From Planctomycetaceae bacterium (GTDB lineage: Bacteria; Planctomycetota; Planctomycetia; Pirellulales; Pirellulaceae): DNA of 37,958 nucleotides. Of this stretch, positions 1-8,506 are shown piece after piece. The position numbers and the translations under genes are program-made. The notes under the pieces are model-generated. The model saw only the letters and a program-made list of their open reading frames with translations. It was not told the origin of the DNA and did no database searches. Location: the NCBI GenBank assembly GCA_002726245.1, contig PBSM01000254.1, forward strand, positions 1-37,958, in the 5' to 3' direction. The number at the start of each line of letters is the position of its first letter. Position 1 is the stretch's first letter.

Positions 1-1
1 C

Positions 2-67
2 CTCCACAACCGCCCCGGCCACCCGTTCCATCCCAACGCCCCCACAACCTCAACCATCGCCGCCTAA
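2..67 (+). CDS. C-terminal tail of an unidentified protein, cut by window start
   Basis: An open frame runs from base 2 to a TAA at 65-67 and encodes about 21 residues rich in Pro, His and Thr, ending TTSTIAA. There is no stop in this frame before it, so it could be the end of a plus-strand gene that begins outside the window. The fragment is too short to assign to a family, and it may be chance open sequence. If real, the gene would converge on glgB, with the hairpin near 162-189 between them. Confidence 0.25.
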   Translation, partial: LHNRPGHPFHPNAPTTSTIAA

Positions 68-161
68 AAAAACGAGCCCGTTCCTGCACCCGAGACTGCA
101 TCGCTAGCGTTGCACCAAGCTGACCTGATACGCCGTCCAACCACGAGTGACACCGCTGCTC

Positions 162-189
162 GGGCGGACATGCCTTCCTGTCCGTCTGG
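162..189. terminator. Possible hairpin between convergent genes
   Basis: The arms GGACA and TGTCC, extended by a few weaker pairs, flank an 8-nt loop about 30 bases beyond the glgB stop. There is no clear T-run on either side, so this is a weak candidate for an intrinsic terminator. Apart from this hairpin, nothing else is visible between base 68 and the end of glgB. Confidence 0.25.
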
Positions 190-218
190 GCACCGACGCA
201 CAAGGAAACGCTCCCTAG

Positions 219-2432
219 CTAACCTCCCGGCTTCAGTACGACAACGCCGAGCGGCGGCAACGTGATTGCCACGGAGTACGGACGTCCTTGTGCCTTGATG
301 TGTTCGGCGTTAAGACCAGGATGGTTGCCGACGTTGCTTCCGCCGTAATGGTGCGAGTCGCTGTTCAAGACTTCCTCGTACCAACCGCCCTTCGGTGCGC
401 CGACTCGGTAATCCTGCCGGACTACCGGGGTGAAGTTGCAACAAACAAGAACGAAGTCCTCGGCGTTCTTCGCTTTCCGGACGAAGGACAGCACACTGTC
501 TTCGTTGTTCATGCAATCGATCCACTCAAACCCGCGGCTTTCGAAATCGACTTGATGCAGCGCTGGCTCACGTCGATAGAGATGATTGAGATCGGCGACG
601 AGACGCTTCACACCTTGATGCGTATCCCACTGCAACAAATCCCACTGCAACTCTGCCTCGTGATTCCATTCCGTCCACTGGCCGAAATCGCCCCCCATGA
701 ACAACAGCTTTTTGCCTGGATGCATCCACATATAACTGTATAGCAGACGCAGATTCGCAAACTTCTGCCAGAGGTCGCCTGGCATCTGATCGAGCAGAGC
801 CCGCTTGCCGTGGACAACTTCGTCGTGTGAAAGCGGAAGGACGAAGTTCTCGGTGAAAGCATAAATCAAACTGAACGTTAGTTCGTTCTGATGATGTTTG
901 CGATGAATCGGATCGTCGCGCATGTAGCGCAGCGTATCGTTCATCCATCCCATGTTCCATTTAAAAGTGAAACCCAGTCCACCCGTATCGGTTGGACGCG
1001 ATACGCCGTCCCAGGCCGTCGATTCTTCGGCAATCGTCATCACACCGGGGAAGTCGGCATGCGCTTGCCGATTGAACTCCTGCAGTAGGGAGATCGCCGG
1101 AATGTTCTCTCGACCACCGTGTTCATTCGGAATCCATTCGCCATCTTCACGGCTGTAGTCGAGGTACAACATCGAGGCCACGGCATCGACGCGCAGCCCG
1201 TCGATGTGATACTTGTCGAGCCAGAACAACGCATTGGCGATCAGGAAGTTTCGAACCTCTGCTCGACCATAGTTGAAGATCAACGTGCCCCAATCAGGAT
1301 GCTCGCCCTGTCGAGGGTCGGCGTGTTCGTAGAGTGCAGAACCATCGAACCTCCGTAGGCCATGGTCGTCTTTGGGGAAGTGAGCGGGAACCCAGTCAAC
1401 GATCACACCGACTCCGTTCTGATGGCAGTGATCGATGAAATACATGAAGTCTTCGGGACTTCCGTACCTGCTCGTGACGCCGAAGTACCCAACGGTCTGG
1501 TAGCCCCAACTGCCTGTGAAGGGATGCTCGCTGACAGGCATCAACTCGATGTGCGTGTAACCCATCTCGCGACAGTAATCGACCAACTGGTGCGCCAAGT
1601 CGCGATAGTTCAGCCAACCGTGTTGGCGGTCATGGCTGCGCCGCCAACTGCCGAGATGGACCTCGTACGCGGCGGAGGGTTGTTCCAGAGGGTTCGCGTT
1701 GCTGCGGCGATCCAACCACTGGCCGTCGTTCCAACGGTACTGATCGAGATCGGCGACGATCGATGCGGTGCACGGGGGCAGTTCCGCCGTGAAACTGTAC
1801 GGGTCGCACTTGTCCACAGTCGCGCCGCTCTCGCCTTGAACGCGAAACTTGTATTTCTCGCGGGTTTGCAGTCCTGGTACGAACAATTCCCAGATACCGC
1901 TTGGAATGTGCTTCCGCATCCCGTGAGCATCGCCTTGCCAATTGTTAAAGTCGCCCACGACAGACACGTTTCGCGCATTCGGAGCCCAAACGGCAAAGTT
2001 GACTCCGGCGACACCATTAACGGTGCGCACCTTCGCCCCGAACTTCTCATAGGCGCGGTAGTGGGTACCTTCGCCGAGCAGATAGAAGTCGAAGTCGGTG
2101 AGGAACGAATCGAATGCGTACGGGTCGTCCATGATTTCAGTATGACCAGCGGCGTGCTTGACGCACAACTTATAGGATTGCTGCATTTCGTTTTTACTCA
2201 TCGGATGTAGTGCTTCATAGAGGCCCGACGGATGAATCCGCCGCATTGGACGTTTGATTTGATGAGTTGGATCGACGATCCACACTTGTTCCGCATCCGG
2301 CAGATACGCGCGGATTGCGGTCGCGGTTCGCCCGTTGGATTCGACCTCATGAGGCCCGAGAACATCGTGAGGCTGTGGATGGCTTCCTTCAGCCAGCGCT
2401 GCGATGCTGCTCAACGATACCGTCGTTCGCAC
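219..2432 (-). CDS. glgB: 1,4-alpha-glucan branching enzyme GlgB
   Basis: GlgB moves segments of alpha-1,4-glucan onto alpha-1,6 branch points during glycogen synthesis in the cytoplasm. The 737-residue length fits full-length GlgB. Residues 1-120 and about 125-225 look like two N-terminal CBM48-type modules (the second carries [19 protein letters not shown]), followed by the GH13 barrel and a C-terminal beta domain. GH13 motifs are intact: DWVPAHF, GLRVDAV with nucleophile Asp416, AEEST with acid/base Glu469, and LSHDE with Asp537. The spacing between these three residues matches the E. coli enzyme (405/458/526). The start is GTG at 2432, preceded by a strong AGGAGGA at 2444-2438. The RNase H-like gene lies 33 bp upstream on the same strand, so the two may be cotranscribed. 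No glgA, glgC or glgX is in view. Confidence 0.96.
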   Translation of the reverse strand: MRTTVSLSSIAALAEGSHPQPHDVLGPHEVESNGRTATAIRAYLPDAEQVWIVDPTHQIKRPMRRIHPSGLYEALHPMSKNEMQQSYKLCVKHAAGHTEIMDDPYAFDSFLTDFDFYLLGEGTHYRAYEKFGAKVRTVNGVAGVNFAVWAPNARNVSVVGDFNNWQGDAHGMRKHIPSGIWELFVPGLQTREKYKFRVQGESGATVDKCDPYSFTAELPPCTASIVADLDQYRWNDGQWLDRRSNANPLEQPSAAYEVHLGSWRRSHDRQHGWLNYRDLAHQLVDYCREMGYTHIELMPVSEHPFTGSWGYQTVGYFGVTSRYGSPEDFMYFIDHCHQNGVGVIVDWVPAHFPKDDHGLRRFDGSALYEHADPRQGEHPDWGTLIFNYGRAEVRNFLIANALFWLDKYHIDGLRVDAVASMLYLDYSREDGEWIPNEHGGRENIPAISLLQEFNRQAHADFPGVMTIAEESTAWDGVSRPTDTGGLGFTFKWNMGWMNDTLRYMRDDPIHRKHHQNELTFSLIYAFTENFVLPLSHDEVVHGKRALLDQMPGDLWQKFANLRLLYSYMWMHPGKKLLFMGGDFGQWTEWNHEAELQWDLLQWDTHQGVKRLVADLNHLYRREPALHQVDFESRGFEWIDCMNNEDSVLSFVRKAKNAEDFVLVCCNFTPVVRQDYRVGAPKGGWYEEVLNSDSHHYGGSNVGNHPGLNAEHIKAQGRPYSVAITLPPLGVVVLKPGG

Positions 2433-2465
2433 GTGATTCCTCCTTGATGTGCATTCGTTAGCGTT

Positions 2466-3032
2466 TCATTCGGCTAGACGTGCTGCTGCTTCACGAGCCC
2501 GACCAGGCATCGTAAACAGGGCTCCGACGCGACTGAGCAGACTCGGGCGGGATGCGATCTGTCTGTCGCTTGTCGCGAGGCGTCGTCCGCGTGACCGTGT
2601 TGGTTTCGCGCTCTCGTGCTGCGAATCGAATCGCCAGGTTCGACAGTTCACGTCATGGTATCGCAGCGCACGATCGACTCGCTGCCAGAGGTCGGCATCT
2701 TTCACATCGGTCATCCGGCCGTAACATTCCCATTGCCAATCATTCTCGCGCCAATTGGCCAGTCCAAAACGGAAACCCCGAGAAATGCTATGGTGCCGCG
2801 TGACTAGCGTGACTCGAGACGGTTCATCAAGCGCTTCGAGTCCGCGAACTACGGCGAGCAATTCAAGCCGTTGGGGATCGAAATGTTCCTCTTCATCGGC
2901 CGCTTCCAGCTTCTTTCTCCCGTCAACCGACTCCAAAACGAAACGCCATCTGCCGATGTTTCTACGCTCGTTTGGTTCCTCAATCTCAAGGGATTCAGAA
3001 AACAACAGAAAGTGGGGGGCAGGAACACTCAT
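2466..3032 (-). CDS. RNase HI-fold protein with degenerate active site
   Basis: Start taken as ATG at 3032 (MSVPAPHFLLF); a TTG 10 codons further upstream is the alternative. Residues about 50-135 match RNase HI in pattern: RLELLAVVRGLEAL corresponds to the helix that carries the catalytic Glu, VTLVT to the following strand, and DVKDADLWQRVDRAL to the conserved VKNVDLWQRL segment of E. coli RNase HI. The usual catalytic Asp in the strand after the helix (TDS) is replaced by TRHHS, the N-terminal Asp position reads SES, and no C-terminal Asp region is evident. Only the Glu remains. From family knowledge this should not cleave RNA:DNA hybrids in the usual way, but it may still bind nucleic acid. 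It is followed closely by glgB. The C-terminal 40 residues are basic and low in similarity to anything I recognise. Confidence 0.7.
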   Translation of the reverse strand: MSVPAPHFLLFSESLEIEEPNERRNIGRWRFVLESVDGRKKLEAADEEEHFDPQRLELLAVVRGLEALDEPSRVTLVTRHHSISRGFRFGLANWRENDWQWECYGRMTDVKDADLWQRVDRALRYHDVNCRTWRFDSQHESAKPTRSRGRRLATSDRQIASRPSLLSRVGALFTMPGRAREAAARLAE

Positions 3033-3121
3033 GATCGCACCGTTATGGATCCGGCTGGGCAAGGTTTGGCTAGCATGCGGGCGTTGAAACGGATAGAATC
3101 GCGCGCGTCCCTACAAATCTA

Positions 3122-3142
3122 ACGATCGCGCAATGCGATCGT
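3122..3142. promoter_or_regulatory. Perfect 8-bp inverted repeat in a divergent intergenic region
   Basis: ACGATCGC and GCGATCGT are separated by 5 bases, midway between the divergent RNase H-like gene and the membrane methyltransferase-like gene. It could be an operator or an RNA hairpin in the 5' leader of the plus-strand gene. No consensus promoter is obvious beside it. Confidence 0.35.
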
Positions 3143-3181
3143 CTTGCCGCCATCCATGAGCGGTTTTACTTATCGGCAGTC

Positions 3182-4291
3182 GTGACGTATATTCGCCAGT
3201 TTATCCCGTCTTTGCTTCAGGCGATCCTTATGGTAGGCATCGAACTGCTCTACGGGCTCGTTGCTGGTTGCCTGCTTCTCGTGCACTGCGGAGTGCTTTC
3301 CCGTGCTGCCTACCGGTCCGGTTGCGCCAACTCGCGACTTGGCTGGCGATCCGCCACGCGTGTCGTACTCACAAGTACTTGGGCCGGTTTGCTTGTCATC
3401 GCCATTGTTTATCGGGCACCACTGTGGCGATGGGACTTTGAGATGTTCGAGGTTGTCCGTTGGTTGTCAACGTTGCCGGCGGTCATTGCGACTTTTTTCG
3501 GTGCGTGGGCTTTACGTTCACGATTGGAAGTCGATTCGTCTGGCGAAATGATCGCCGAGGGAGCCTATCGCTGGTGCCGCTACCCATACGACGGTGCAAT
3601 GGGAATCTTCATTCTTGGGCTGGGAGTTTTCATCTCCAACTATCTCGTACTAGCCGCCTCGATTTTGGTTTTCTTTGCGATGCGACTCTTGGTGCCTTGG
3701 GAACAAGAGAAACGTCGTCGGCGAGAATTCGGCGCGGGCTATCTGGCCTATGCTGCGGATAGTGGCGTCTTTCTTCCGTCCGTCGAGGCCGTCCCCCAAA
3801 AGGAATACACAGTTCCACAGCGTTTCGGGATGGCCGCGATTCTCGGTTTGCTGACGACGCTCGCGATCATCTTCGGCGCGTTAAACTACGCTCAAGCGCC
3901 TCCGGCTGTCTACTTATTCGTTGGCTCAGAGATTGTGGGCATTTGTCTCGCCCAGATCTTCCTGGGCTCGGCTCCGCGAGGCGGATCTGCGTTGACAGGC
4001 GCGGTCCTCCTGCCGTTCTGGGCATACGTAATGCTTGATATTCCGCGACTCGATCCGTTTGAACATCTGGCGATTCTGGCGAGCCTGCTCACCCTTGGCG
4101 CTTTGATTGGCTACTGCATCGGGGCGCTGGCGGCCGGTTTCTTCCTGGCGATTGATCTCATCGAATCGCTGGTCACCGTTGACGCGGATCCTGCTCTAGC
4201 CACGCCGGCGGTGGTGGAAGATGCTCCGTTGCACGAACCCGAACCGACTCACTTCAAAGAACTAAAAACACGCATCGTCAACAGGACGTGA
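3182..4291 (+). CDS. Multi-pass membrane protein, isoprenylcysteine/phospholipid methyltransferase-like
   Basis: The 369-residue product has many hydrophobic segments: about five in the first 165 residues and about four more between 215 and 330. Residues about 125-205 resemble the ICMT/PEMT-type membrane methyltransferase module: GAYRWCRYPYDGAMG stands where the family usually has a G-x-Y-x-x-x-R-H-P-x-Y-x-G signature, and WEQEKRRRREFGAGYLAY matches the later E-x-x-L-x-x-x-F-G-x-x-Y-x-x-Y signature. The His of RHP is Tyr here. The substrate cannot be told. The C-terminal hydrophobic half is unassigned. The start is GTG at 3182; ATG at 3230 is an alternative that shortens the first helix region. 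The DJ-1 remnant starts 15 bp downstream on the same strand. Confidence 0.6.
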   Translation: MTYIRQFIPSLLQAILMVGIELLYGLVAGCLLLVHCGVLSRAAYRSGCANSRLGWRSATRVVLTSTWAGLLVIAIVYRAPLWRWDFEMFEVVRWLSTLPAVIATFFGAWALRSRLEVDSSGEMIAEGAYRWCRYPYDGAMGIFILGLGVFISNYLVLAASILVFFAMRLLVPWEQEKRRRREFGAGYLAYAADSGVFLPSVEAVPQKEYTVPQRFGMAAILGLLTTLAIIFGALNYAQAPPAVYLFVGSEIVGICLAQIFLGSAPRGGSALTGAVLLPFWAYVMLDIPRLDPFEHLAILASLLTLGALIGYCIGALAAGFFLAIDLIESLVTVDADPALATPAVVEDAPLHEPEPTHFKELKTRIVNRT

Positions 4292-4306
4292 TTCGAAAGG
4301 AAACGG

Positions 4307-4556
4307 ATGGCGGCGAAGAAGATCCTGATGTTGGTCGGCGACTATGTGGAAGAGTGTTCTCGAAGGCAAAGCGTGCAGCGCGTATCCAGCCGTTCAACCC
4401 GAAGTCGATGCAGCCGGAGGCAACTTCGTCGCCGCCAGCGAAGGCTTTGACAACGCGCACATCGACGGTAATCTTGTCACCGCCCCCGCCTGGCCAGCTC
4501 ATCCCGCCTGGATCCGAAGCTTCCTCGAAGTACTCGGCACTCCCGTCGGCGTCTGA
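4307..4556 (+). pseudogene. DJ-1/PfpI family gene remnant with internal deletion and frameshift
   Basis: ATG at 4307, behind the purine-rich stretch GAAAGGAAAC, encodes MAAKKILMLVGDYVEE, the typical first strand of DJ-1/PfpI (glutamine amidotransferase-like) proteins. The sequence then jumps, in another frame (about 4350 to the TGA at 4554-4556), to the typical C-terminus: VLEGKACSAYPAV, then HIDGNLVTAPAWPAHPAW. About 100 residues that normally lie between, including the nucleophile-elbow cysteine (CHG/CHA type), are absent. The two pieces are out of frame, so the original frame runs into a TGA near 4448. The gene is a deletion pseudogene, and its product in full-length relatives would be about 190 residues. 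The family includes proteases, chaperones and deglycases; which applied here cannot be known. Confidence 0.8.
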
Positions 4557-4665
4557 ACTCAGTCGATGATGTGGCCGCGCCGACTGCGACCTTCGCCGAC
4601 GGAATCGGAGACGGCTTTGCGGATTCTGGGGCAGTCTGCATCCCAGTATTCACCTCGGTCGGATT

Positions 4666-5050
4666 CTAGCGGCGGGCGAAAGACGCCACGGACCAACTTC
4701 GGGGCCTTTGTCTTTCAAACTGGCCGTTGAGGCGACTGGCGAAAAGGCTTGCGCTCTGAAGGTTAGCGACTCGAGACACGGTTAACCGTTCTTTAACACC
4801 ACTCCGGAGGAGATCATCGCCTGAAGAGTCCCACCCATCGTGGTTGTAAAGAATCGCTGGGCTAGCTCGCCACCCAATCTCAACCGGCCCCTTGGAAGGC
4901 GTGAACAACAAATCAAAACCATAAAACGACAAGCCTACGGCTTTCTTGATCAAGACTTCTTCAAACTCAAATCTATGCCCTCCACGAAACCAAGTACGCT
5001 TTAGTCGGATGAACCAGAAAACGGACGTTCTTCGGCCGAGATGTCGTCAA
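4666..5050 (-). pseudogene. Possible decayed ORF fragment, ATP-grasp-like at best
   Basis: A minus-strand open frame without a convincing start reads FEFEEVLIKKAV then GFDLLFTPSKGPVEI and SPAIL, before becoming low-complexity and basic. The pattern GFDLLFTxxKGPVxIE-like followed by a short N/P-rich loop recalls the C-terminal metal-binding part of ATP-grasp enzymes, but the expected ExN residues are not clean. It may be a remnant or a chance frame. The rest of the 4557-5189 gap holds no other gene I can support. Confidence 0.2.
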
Positions 5051-5189
5051 CGGTCGCAACTCCCTGTGATGACACAGCTTGCCTCAAAGAAGAATCACGT
5101 CGCTTTCCTCCGCTTCGTCTTTTGTTGACACATAGAGCCCGATCGACGAGATTCATATGTGGTTCATTGGGTTATGCATGGAGCAATGA

Positions 5190-6569
5190 ATGTTCGACAA
5201 GTTTCTGACTGACGGTTGCTTCTCCCGGCGAGGGATGCTGGGGACAAGTGTCGGCTTTCTGGGGATGGGGCTGCCATCGTGGTTGCAGATGGCGAAGACA
5301 GCCTCGGCAGCGCAGCAGCCCGAGCGAACTAAGTCGTGCATTTTGCTCTATTGCTGGGGTGGGATGAGTCATCACGAGGTCTTCGATCCGAAGCCCGATG
5401 CGCATGTCGAGATTCGCGGGGAATTCTCGCCGATCGAGACCGCCACGCCTGGGATCATGGTTGGTGAGCACATTCCGCTACTCGCGCGGCAGACCGATAA
5501 GCTTGCCATCATTCGCTCGATGCATCACAACCAGTCGGCTCATGGCCGGGGAATGTATTGGAACCTGACTGGGCACGAGCCGCCGCCATTCCCGGCCGGC
5601 AACATCGCGCCCGCGCCGCATCATTGGCCATCGCTGCCGGCGATGGTGTCGAAGTTTCGACCAGCTCCGCGCGGCGTTCCGCGAGCGGTGCGTCTGCCTT
5701 ATCCGATGGTTGACAACGGCACCTTGCAAGCGGGCGAGTACGGCGGGTGGATGGGCGTGAAGTACGATCCGATCGTGATGCGCACTCCAGCCGGCAAGCC
5801 TTGGAAGGGCGTTTCGAGAACGTTAGGCTCGGAAGTTCTCGAACTTGGGAAGAACGTTGATTTGAAACGCATCGATACTCGTAAGCAACTATTGCGATCA
5901 CTGGAACGACCGGTGAGCGAGAACGCGGACTTCGAGAGTTTCGAGCATTTTCGGCAGCTTGCCACCGACATGATGCTCAGCTCGGGCGTCAAAGATGCGT
6001 ACGACTTGGAGTCAGAAGATCCGAAGATCCGCGAGACGTACGGTGATCACCTCGGTGGGCAGAGCATGCTGCTTGCACGGCGGCTGATCGAAGCAGGCGT
6101 TCCGATTGTGCAAATCCTTTGTTCGGCTGGCGACTTGAACGGCGGAAGTGGTGATATGTGGGACACGCACGGCAACAACTTCAATCGTCTGAAAAACGAT
6201 TTGCTGCCTCCTTTCGATCGCGGCGCATCGGCTCTACTGGGCGATCTCGAAGACCGAGGAATGCTCGACGAAACGCTGGTGGTCATCCTCACCGAGTTCG
6301 GTCGCACGCCGAAGATCAATGGCGGTGCTGGGCGAGACCACTACCCCAATGTCTACTCTGTTGCTTTGGCCGGCGGAGGTATTCGTGGAGGGCAAGTCTA
6401 CGGCAGCAGCGACGGCAACGGAGCGTTTCCGCGGACAAAGCCCACGACACCTGCCGATCTCCACGCGACGATCTTTCGGGCGCTCGGCATCTCTCCACGG
6501 GCCGAGATCCACGACATGTTGGAGAGGGCATTCGCGGTCAGCGACGGTAACGTCTTACCGCTCTTCTGA
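5190..6569 (+). CDS. DUF1501 family protein, Tat-exported
   Basis: DUF1501 proteins are abundant in planctomycetes and have an alkaline phosphatase/sulfatase-like fold; their substrate is not established. The N-terminus has a Tat-like signal: CFSRRGMLGTS followed by a hydrophobic GFLGMGLPSWL stretch. The product begins the domain with KSCILLYCWGGMSHHEVFDPKPDAH and continues with MHHNQSAHGRGMYWNLTGHEPPP, WDTHGNNF, and near the end TEFGRTPKINGGAGRDHYP, all typical of the family, giving a full-length protein of 459 residues. The start is ATG at 5190 with GGAG six bases upstream. Many relatives sit next to a DUF1549/DUF1553 cytochrome-type gene; no such partner is here. The porin follows 207 bp downstream and is probably transcribed separately. 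Confidence 0.9.
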   Translation: MFDKFLTDGCFSRRGMLGTSVGFLGMGLPSWLQMAKTASAAQQPERTKSCILLYCWGGMSHHEVFDPKPDAHVEIRGEFSPIETATPGIMVGEHIPLLARQTDKLAIIRSMHHNQSAHGRGMYWNLTGHEPPPFPAGNIAPAPHHWPSLPAMVSKFRPAPRGVPRAVRLPYPMVDNGTLQAGEYGGWMGVKYDPIVMRTPAGKPWKGVSRTLGSEVLELGKNVDLKRIDTRKQLLRSLERPVSENADFESFEHFRQLATDMMLSSGVKDAYDLESEDPKIRETYGDHLGGQSMLLARRLIEAGVPIVQILCSAGDLNGGSGDMWDTHGNNFNRLKNDLLPPFDRGASALLGDLEDRGMLDETLVVILTEFGRTPKINGGAGRDHYPNVYSVALAGGGIRGGQVYGSSDGNGAFPRTKPTTPADLHATIFRALGISPRAEIHDMLERAFAVSDGNVLPLF

Positions 6570-6776
6570 GGAACTGGGGTATCTGCTGAAAGATTGCCGA
6601 ACAGGTTGCATTTATCGGCTCTACCACGTTCTCTGCATTTGACGCTTGTATCAGATCGAAGAGTTGTAGTGACGGTCCTGTGCTCGTCTTGCGCTGGTCG
6701 TCTTAACGCTACCATCTTTGCATCTACCTGCGTCACTAGCTCCCATTCCAGGAGAGGACGCGGAAGGAGCCCGAAA

Positions 6777-8057
6777 ATGAATGACAAGTCGTTGTGGAGC
6801 CTCGCTCTAGTGTTCACGGTTGCCTGCGCGACCGTCGGGCGTGCGGAAGACGATCCGGCGCCGGTAATTAGCCTATCCGATGAGTCTGTCGAACCTGTGC
6901 TTGCATCGTTCGGTGGCGAGCAGGAAGAGTTCCGAAAGGTCGTCGATGGCAAGTGTGCTACGGATCAGTGCGAACCGTGGCGCCTGTTCCCGGAACTTCC
7001 CGGAGGGATCACGATCACTGGCTGGATCGAAGCCGGCGGCACAGCGGCCGCCGATCGACCCACCAATCGATTTGTCCGGCCCGTGACGTTCAACGATCGC
7101 GAGGAGGTTGTTGTCAATCAGTTCTACAGTGTTGTCGAGCGTGCGCTCGACACATCCTGCGGATGGGACGTGGGAGGCCGAATCGACATCTTGTTCGGAA
7201 CCGATGCACGGTTTACCGAAGTCCGAGGGTTGGAGTTGGAGCGAGACGGTTCCGCAAGCAAATGGAACAACCATAGATTCTACCGGCTATCGACGCCACA
7301 GGCCTATGTCGAGTTTGGCGTCGGAAGTCTATCCGCGAAAGTTGGACACTGGTACACGACGATCGGCTACGAAACCGTGACCGCTCCGGACAACTTCTTC
7401 TATTCCCACGCCTATGCGATGGCTTATGGCGAGCCCTTCACACACACGGGCGTGCTCGTCAATTACGATATGGACGGGCTGTCAGTCTACGGAGCGGTTC
7501 ACAACGGCTGGGATAACTTTGACTCTAACACCGAGCGAGCGGCGCTGCTTGCCGGGTTCAATTGGACCAGCACGGATGAAGTGACAACGCTGGCCTTTGC
7601 TCTATCCACAGGGGACGAGCTAAACGGCCTGGGTGTCTATTCCGAGCGAAGTGTCTACAGCATCGTGTTCGGACGGCAGTTGTCAGACAAAATCCAGTAC
7701 GTGCTTCAACACGACAACGCTTGGCAAGCTGACGATGGCGGCGCCAACATCGACGCCGAATGGTACGGTGTGAACCAGTACCTGTTCTACGACATCAATG
7801 ATTGCTGGGCGTTGGGCGCACGGCTGGAGTGGTTCCGCGATGATGACGGCGTTCGGGTTCCGAACTGGGCGGGAAACACTGGCACGTCCGGGAGCTACTA
7901 CAACGCGACGGTCGGGTTGAACTGGAAGCCGACCAGCAACTTGGCGATTCGCCCCGAAGCTCGCTGGGACTGGTTTGATGGTACTGGCAACCCCTACGCG
8001 GACGGCCAAAGGAACGACCAGTTCACGGCCTCGTTCGACGCGATCTTGCTGTTCTGA
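6777..8057 (+). CDS. Outer-membrane beta-barrel porin, BBP2-like
   Basis: The start is placed at ATG 6777, behind GGAAGGAG at 6762-6769, rather than at the far upstream end of the open frame. The 426-residue product has a signal peptide (KSLWSLALVFTVACATVGRAE) and then alternating aromatic strands: GWIEAGG, YVEFGVGSLSAKVGHWYTTIGYE, LVNYDMDGLSVYGAVHNGWDNF, SIVFGRQL, ALGARLEWFRDDDG, RPEARWDWFDG. It ends in Phe (FDAILLF), as expected for BAM-inserted barrels. The arrangement fits the planctomycete BBP2/OmpL-type porin family, which forms outer-membrane channels with unknown solute preference. An inverted-repeat terminator follows the stop codon, so it is probably monocistronic. Confidence 0.85.
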   Translation: MNDKSLWSLALVFTVACATVGRAEDDPAPVISLSDESVEPVLASFGGEQEEFRKVVDGKCATDQCEPWRLFPELPGGITITGWIEAGGTAAADRPTNRFVRPVTFNDREEVVVNQFYSVVERALDTSCGWDVGGRIDILFGTDARFTEVRGLELERDGSASKWNNHRFYRLSTPQAYVEFGVGSLSAKVGHWYTTIGYETVTAPDNFFYSHAYAMAYGEPFTHTGVLVNYDMDGLSVYGAVHNGWDNFDSNTERAALLAGFNWTSTDEVTTLAFALSTGDELNGLGVYSERSVYSIVFGRQLSDKIQYVLQHDNAWQADDGGANIDAEWYGVNQYLFYDINDCWALGARLEWFRDDDGVRVPNWAGNTGTSGSYYNATVGLNWKPTSNLAIRPEARWDWFDGTGNPYADGQRNDQFTASFDAILLF

Positions 8058-8081
8058 GAATAACACGATCCGCCTCTTCGC

Positions 8082-8128
8082 ACACGAAACGTCGTTCGAT
8101 TTCGGTCTCGAACGACGTTTTCGTTTGT
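8082..8128 (+). terminator. Stem-loop terminator after the porin gene
   Basis: A perfect 13-bp inverted repeat (AAACGTCGTTCGA at 8087-8099 with its complement at 8108-8120) has an 8-nt loop, starts about 30 bases after the porin stop, and is followed by TCGTTTGT. A- and T-rich arm ends give it the look of a rho-independent terminator that can work in either direction. Confidence 0.7.
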
Positions 8129-8146
8129 GCATTGGGCTGCCACTGT

Positions 8147-8250
8147 GAGGCCTGCAAAGTCTTGTAATCAAATCGTTTAACCCGTTGCCGTAGGCGAGGC
8201 AGCATGGCGGCGTCACCTCGCCTACGGCAACGGGTTAAACGACCGATGGA
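8147..8250. repeat. Palindromic intergenic repeat, copy A
   Basis: The core is a perfect 27-bp inverted repeat (8173-8199 and 8216-8242) starting TCGTTTAACCCG and ending CGGGTTAAACGA, with a 16-nt loop. A second copy lies at 13390-13505, with the same loop and related flanks (GAGGCCTG...GCAAAG...AATCAAA before, GATGGAAA after). Shared flanks outside the hairpin show that the duplicated unit is longer than the palindrome. It carries no ORF, and looks like a REP/MITE-type element. Confidence 0.8.
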
Positions 8251-8506
8251 AACGTGTCGCCGCTTTCTCTTTCCATGGCTTGTAGAAAACCACTGATTTC
8301 GCTGCGAAAGTCGGTTGCGAAAGAAAGCGATGACAAGTCATCGCACTCCAAATGCTGTTACAACCGTTCTTTCCGTTCCCACCGGGAGCTCGCCCCACAC
8401 CATTAGGGGCGAGTTTCGAATTCATGTCCTTCACTTCGACAGCACTGGAACTGCCCACAATGGCGGGCAGACGGAGTTCTGACTGGGTTCGCAGACGCAA
8501 CGGTTG
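8251..8506. other. Intergenic stretch with two short hairpins, no gene
   Basis: GCGATGAC/GTCATCGC with a 2-nt spacer lies at 8327-8344, and CTCGCCCC/GGGGCGAG with a 9-nt loop followed by TTT at 8389-8413. The second looks like a short intrinsic terminator or repeat fragment upstream of the broken sensor kinase. I see no coding sequence or clear promoter. Confidence 0.4.

Noticed and set aside
1362-2210. 282-codon plus-strand ORF inside glgB
   Set aside because: It is antisense to the well-supported CBM48/GH13 coding frame, has no family features and no ribosome binding site.
8147-8250. CRISPR array or phage attachment site
   Set aside because: There is a single palindrome with its other copy over 5 kb away; no regularly spaced repeats, spacers, cas genes or integrase are present in the window.
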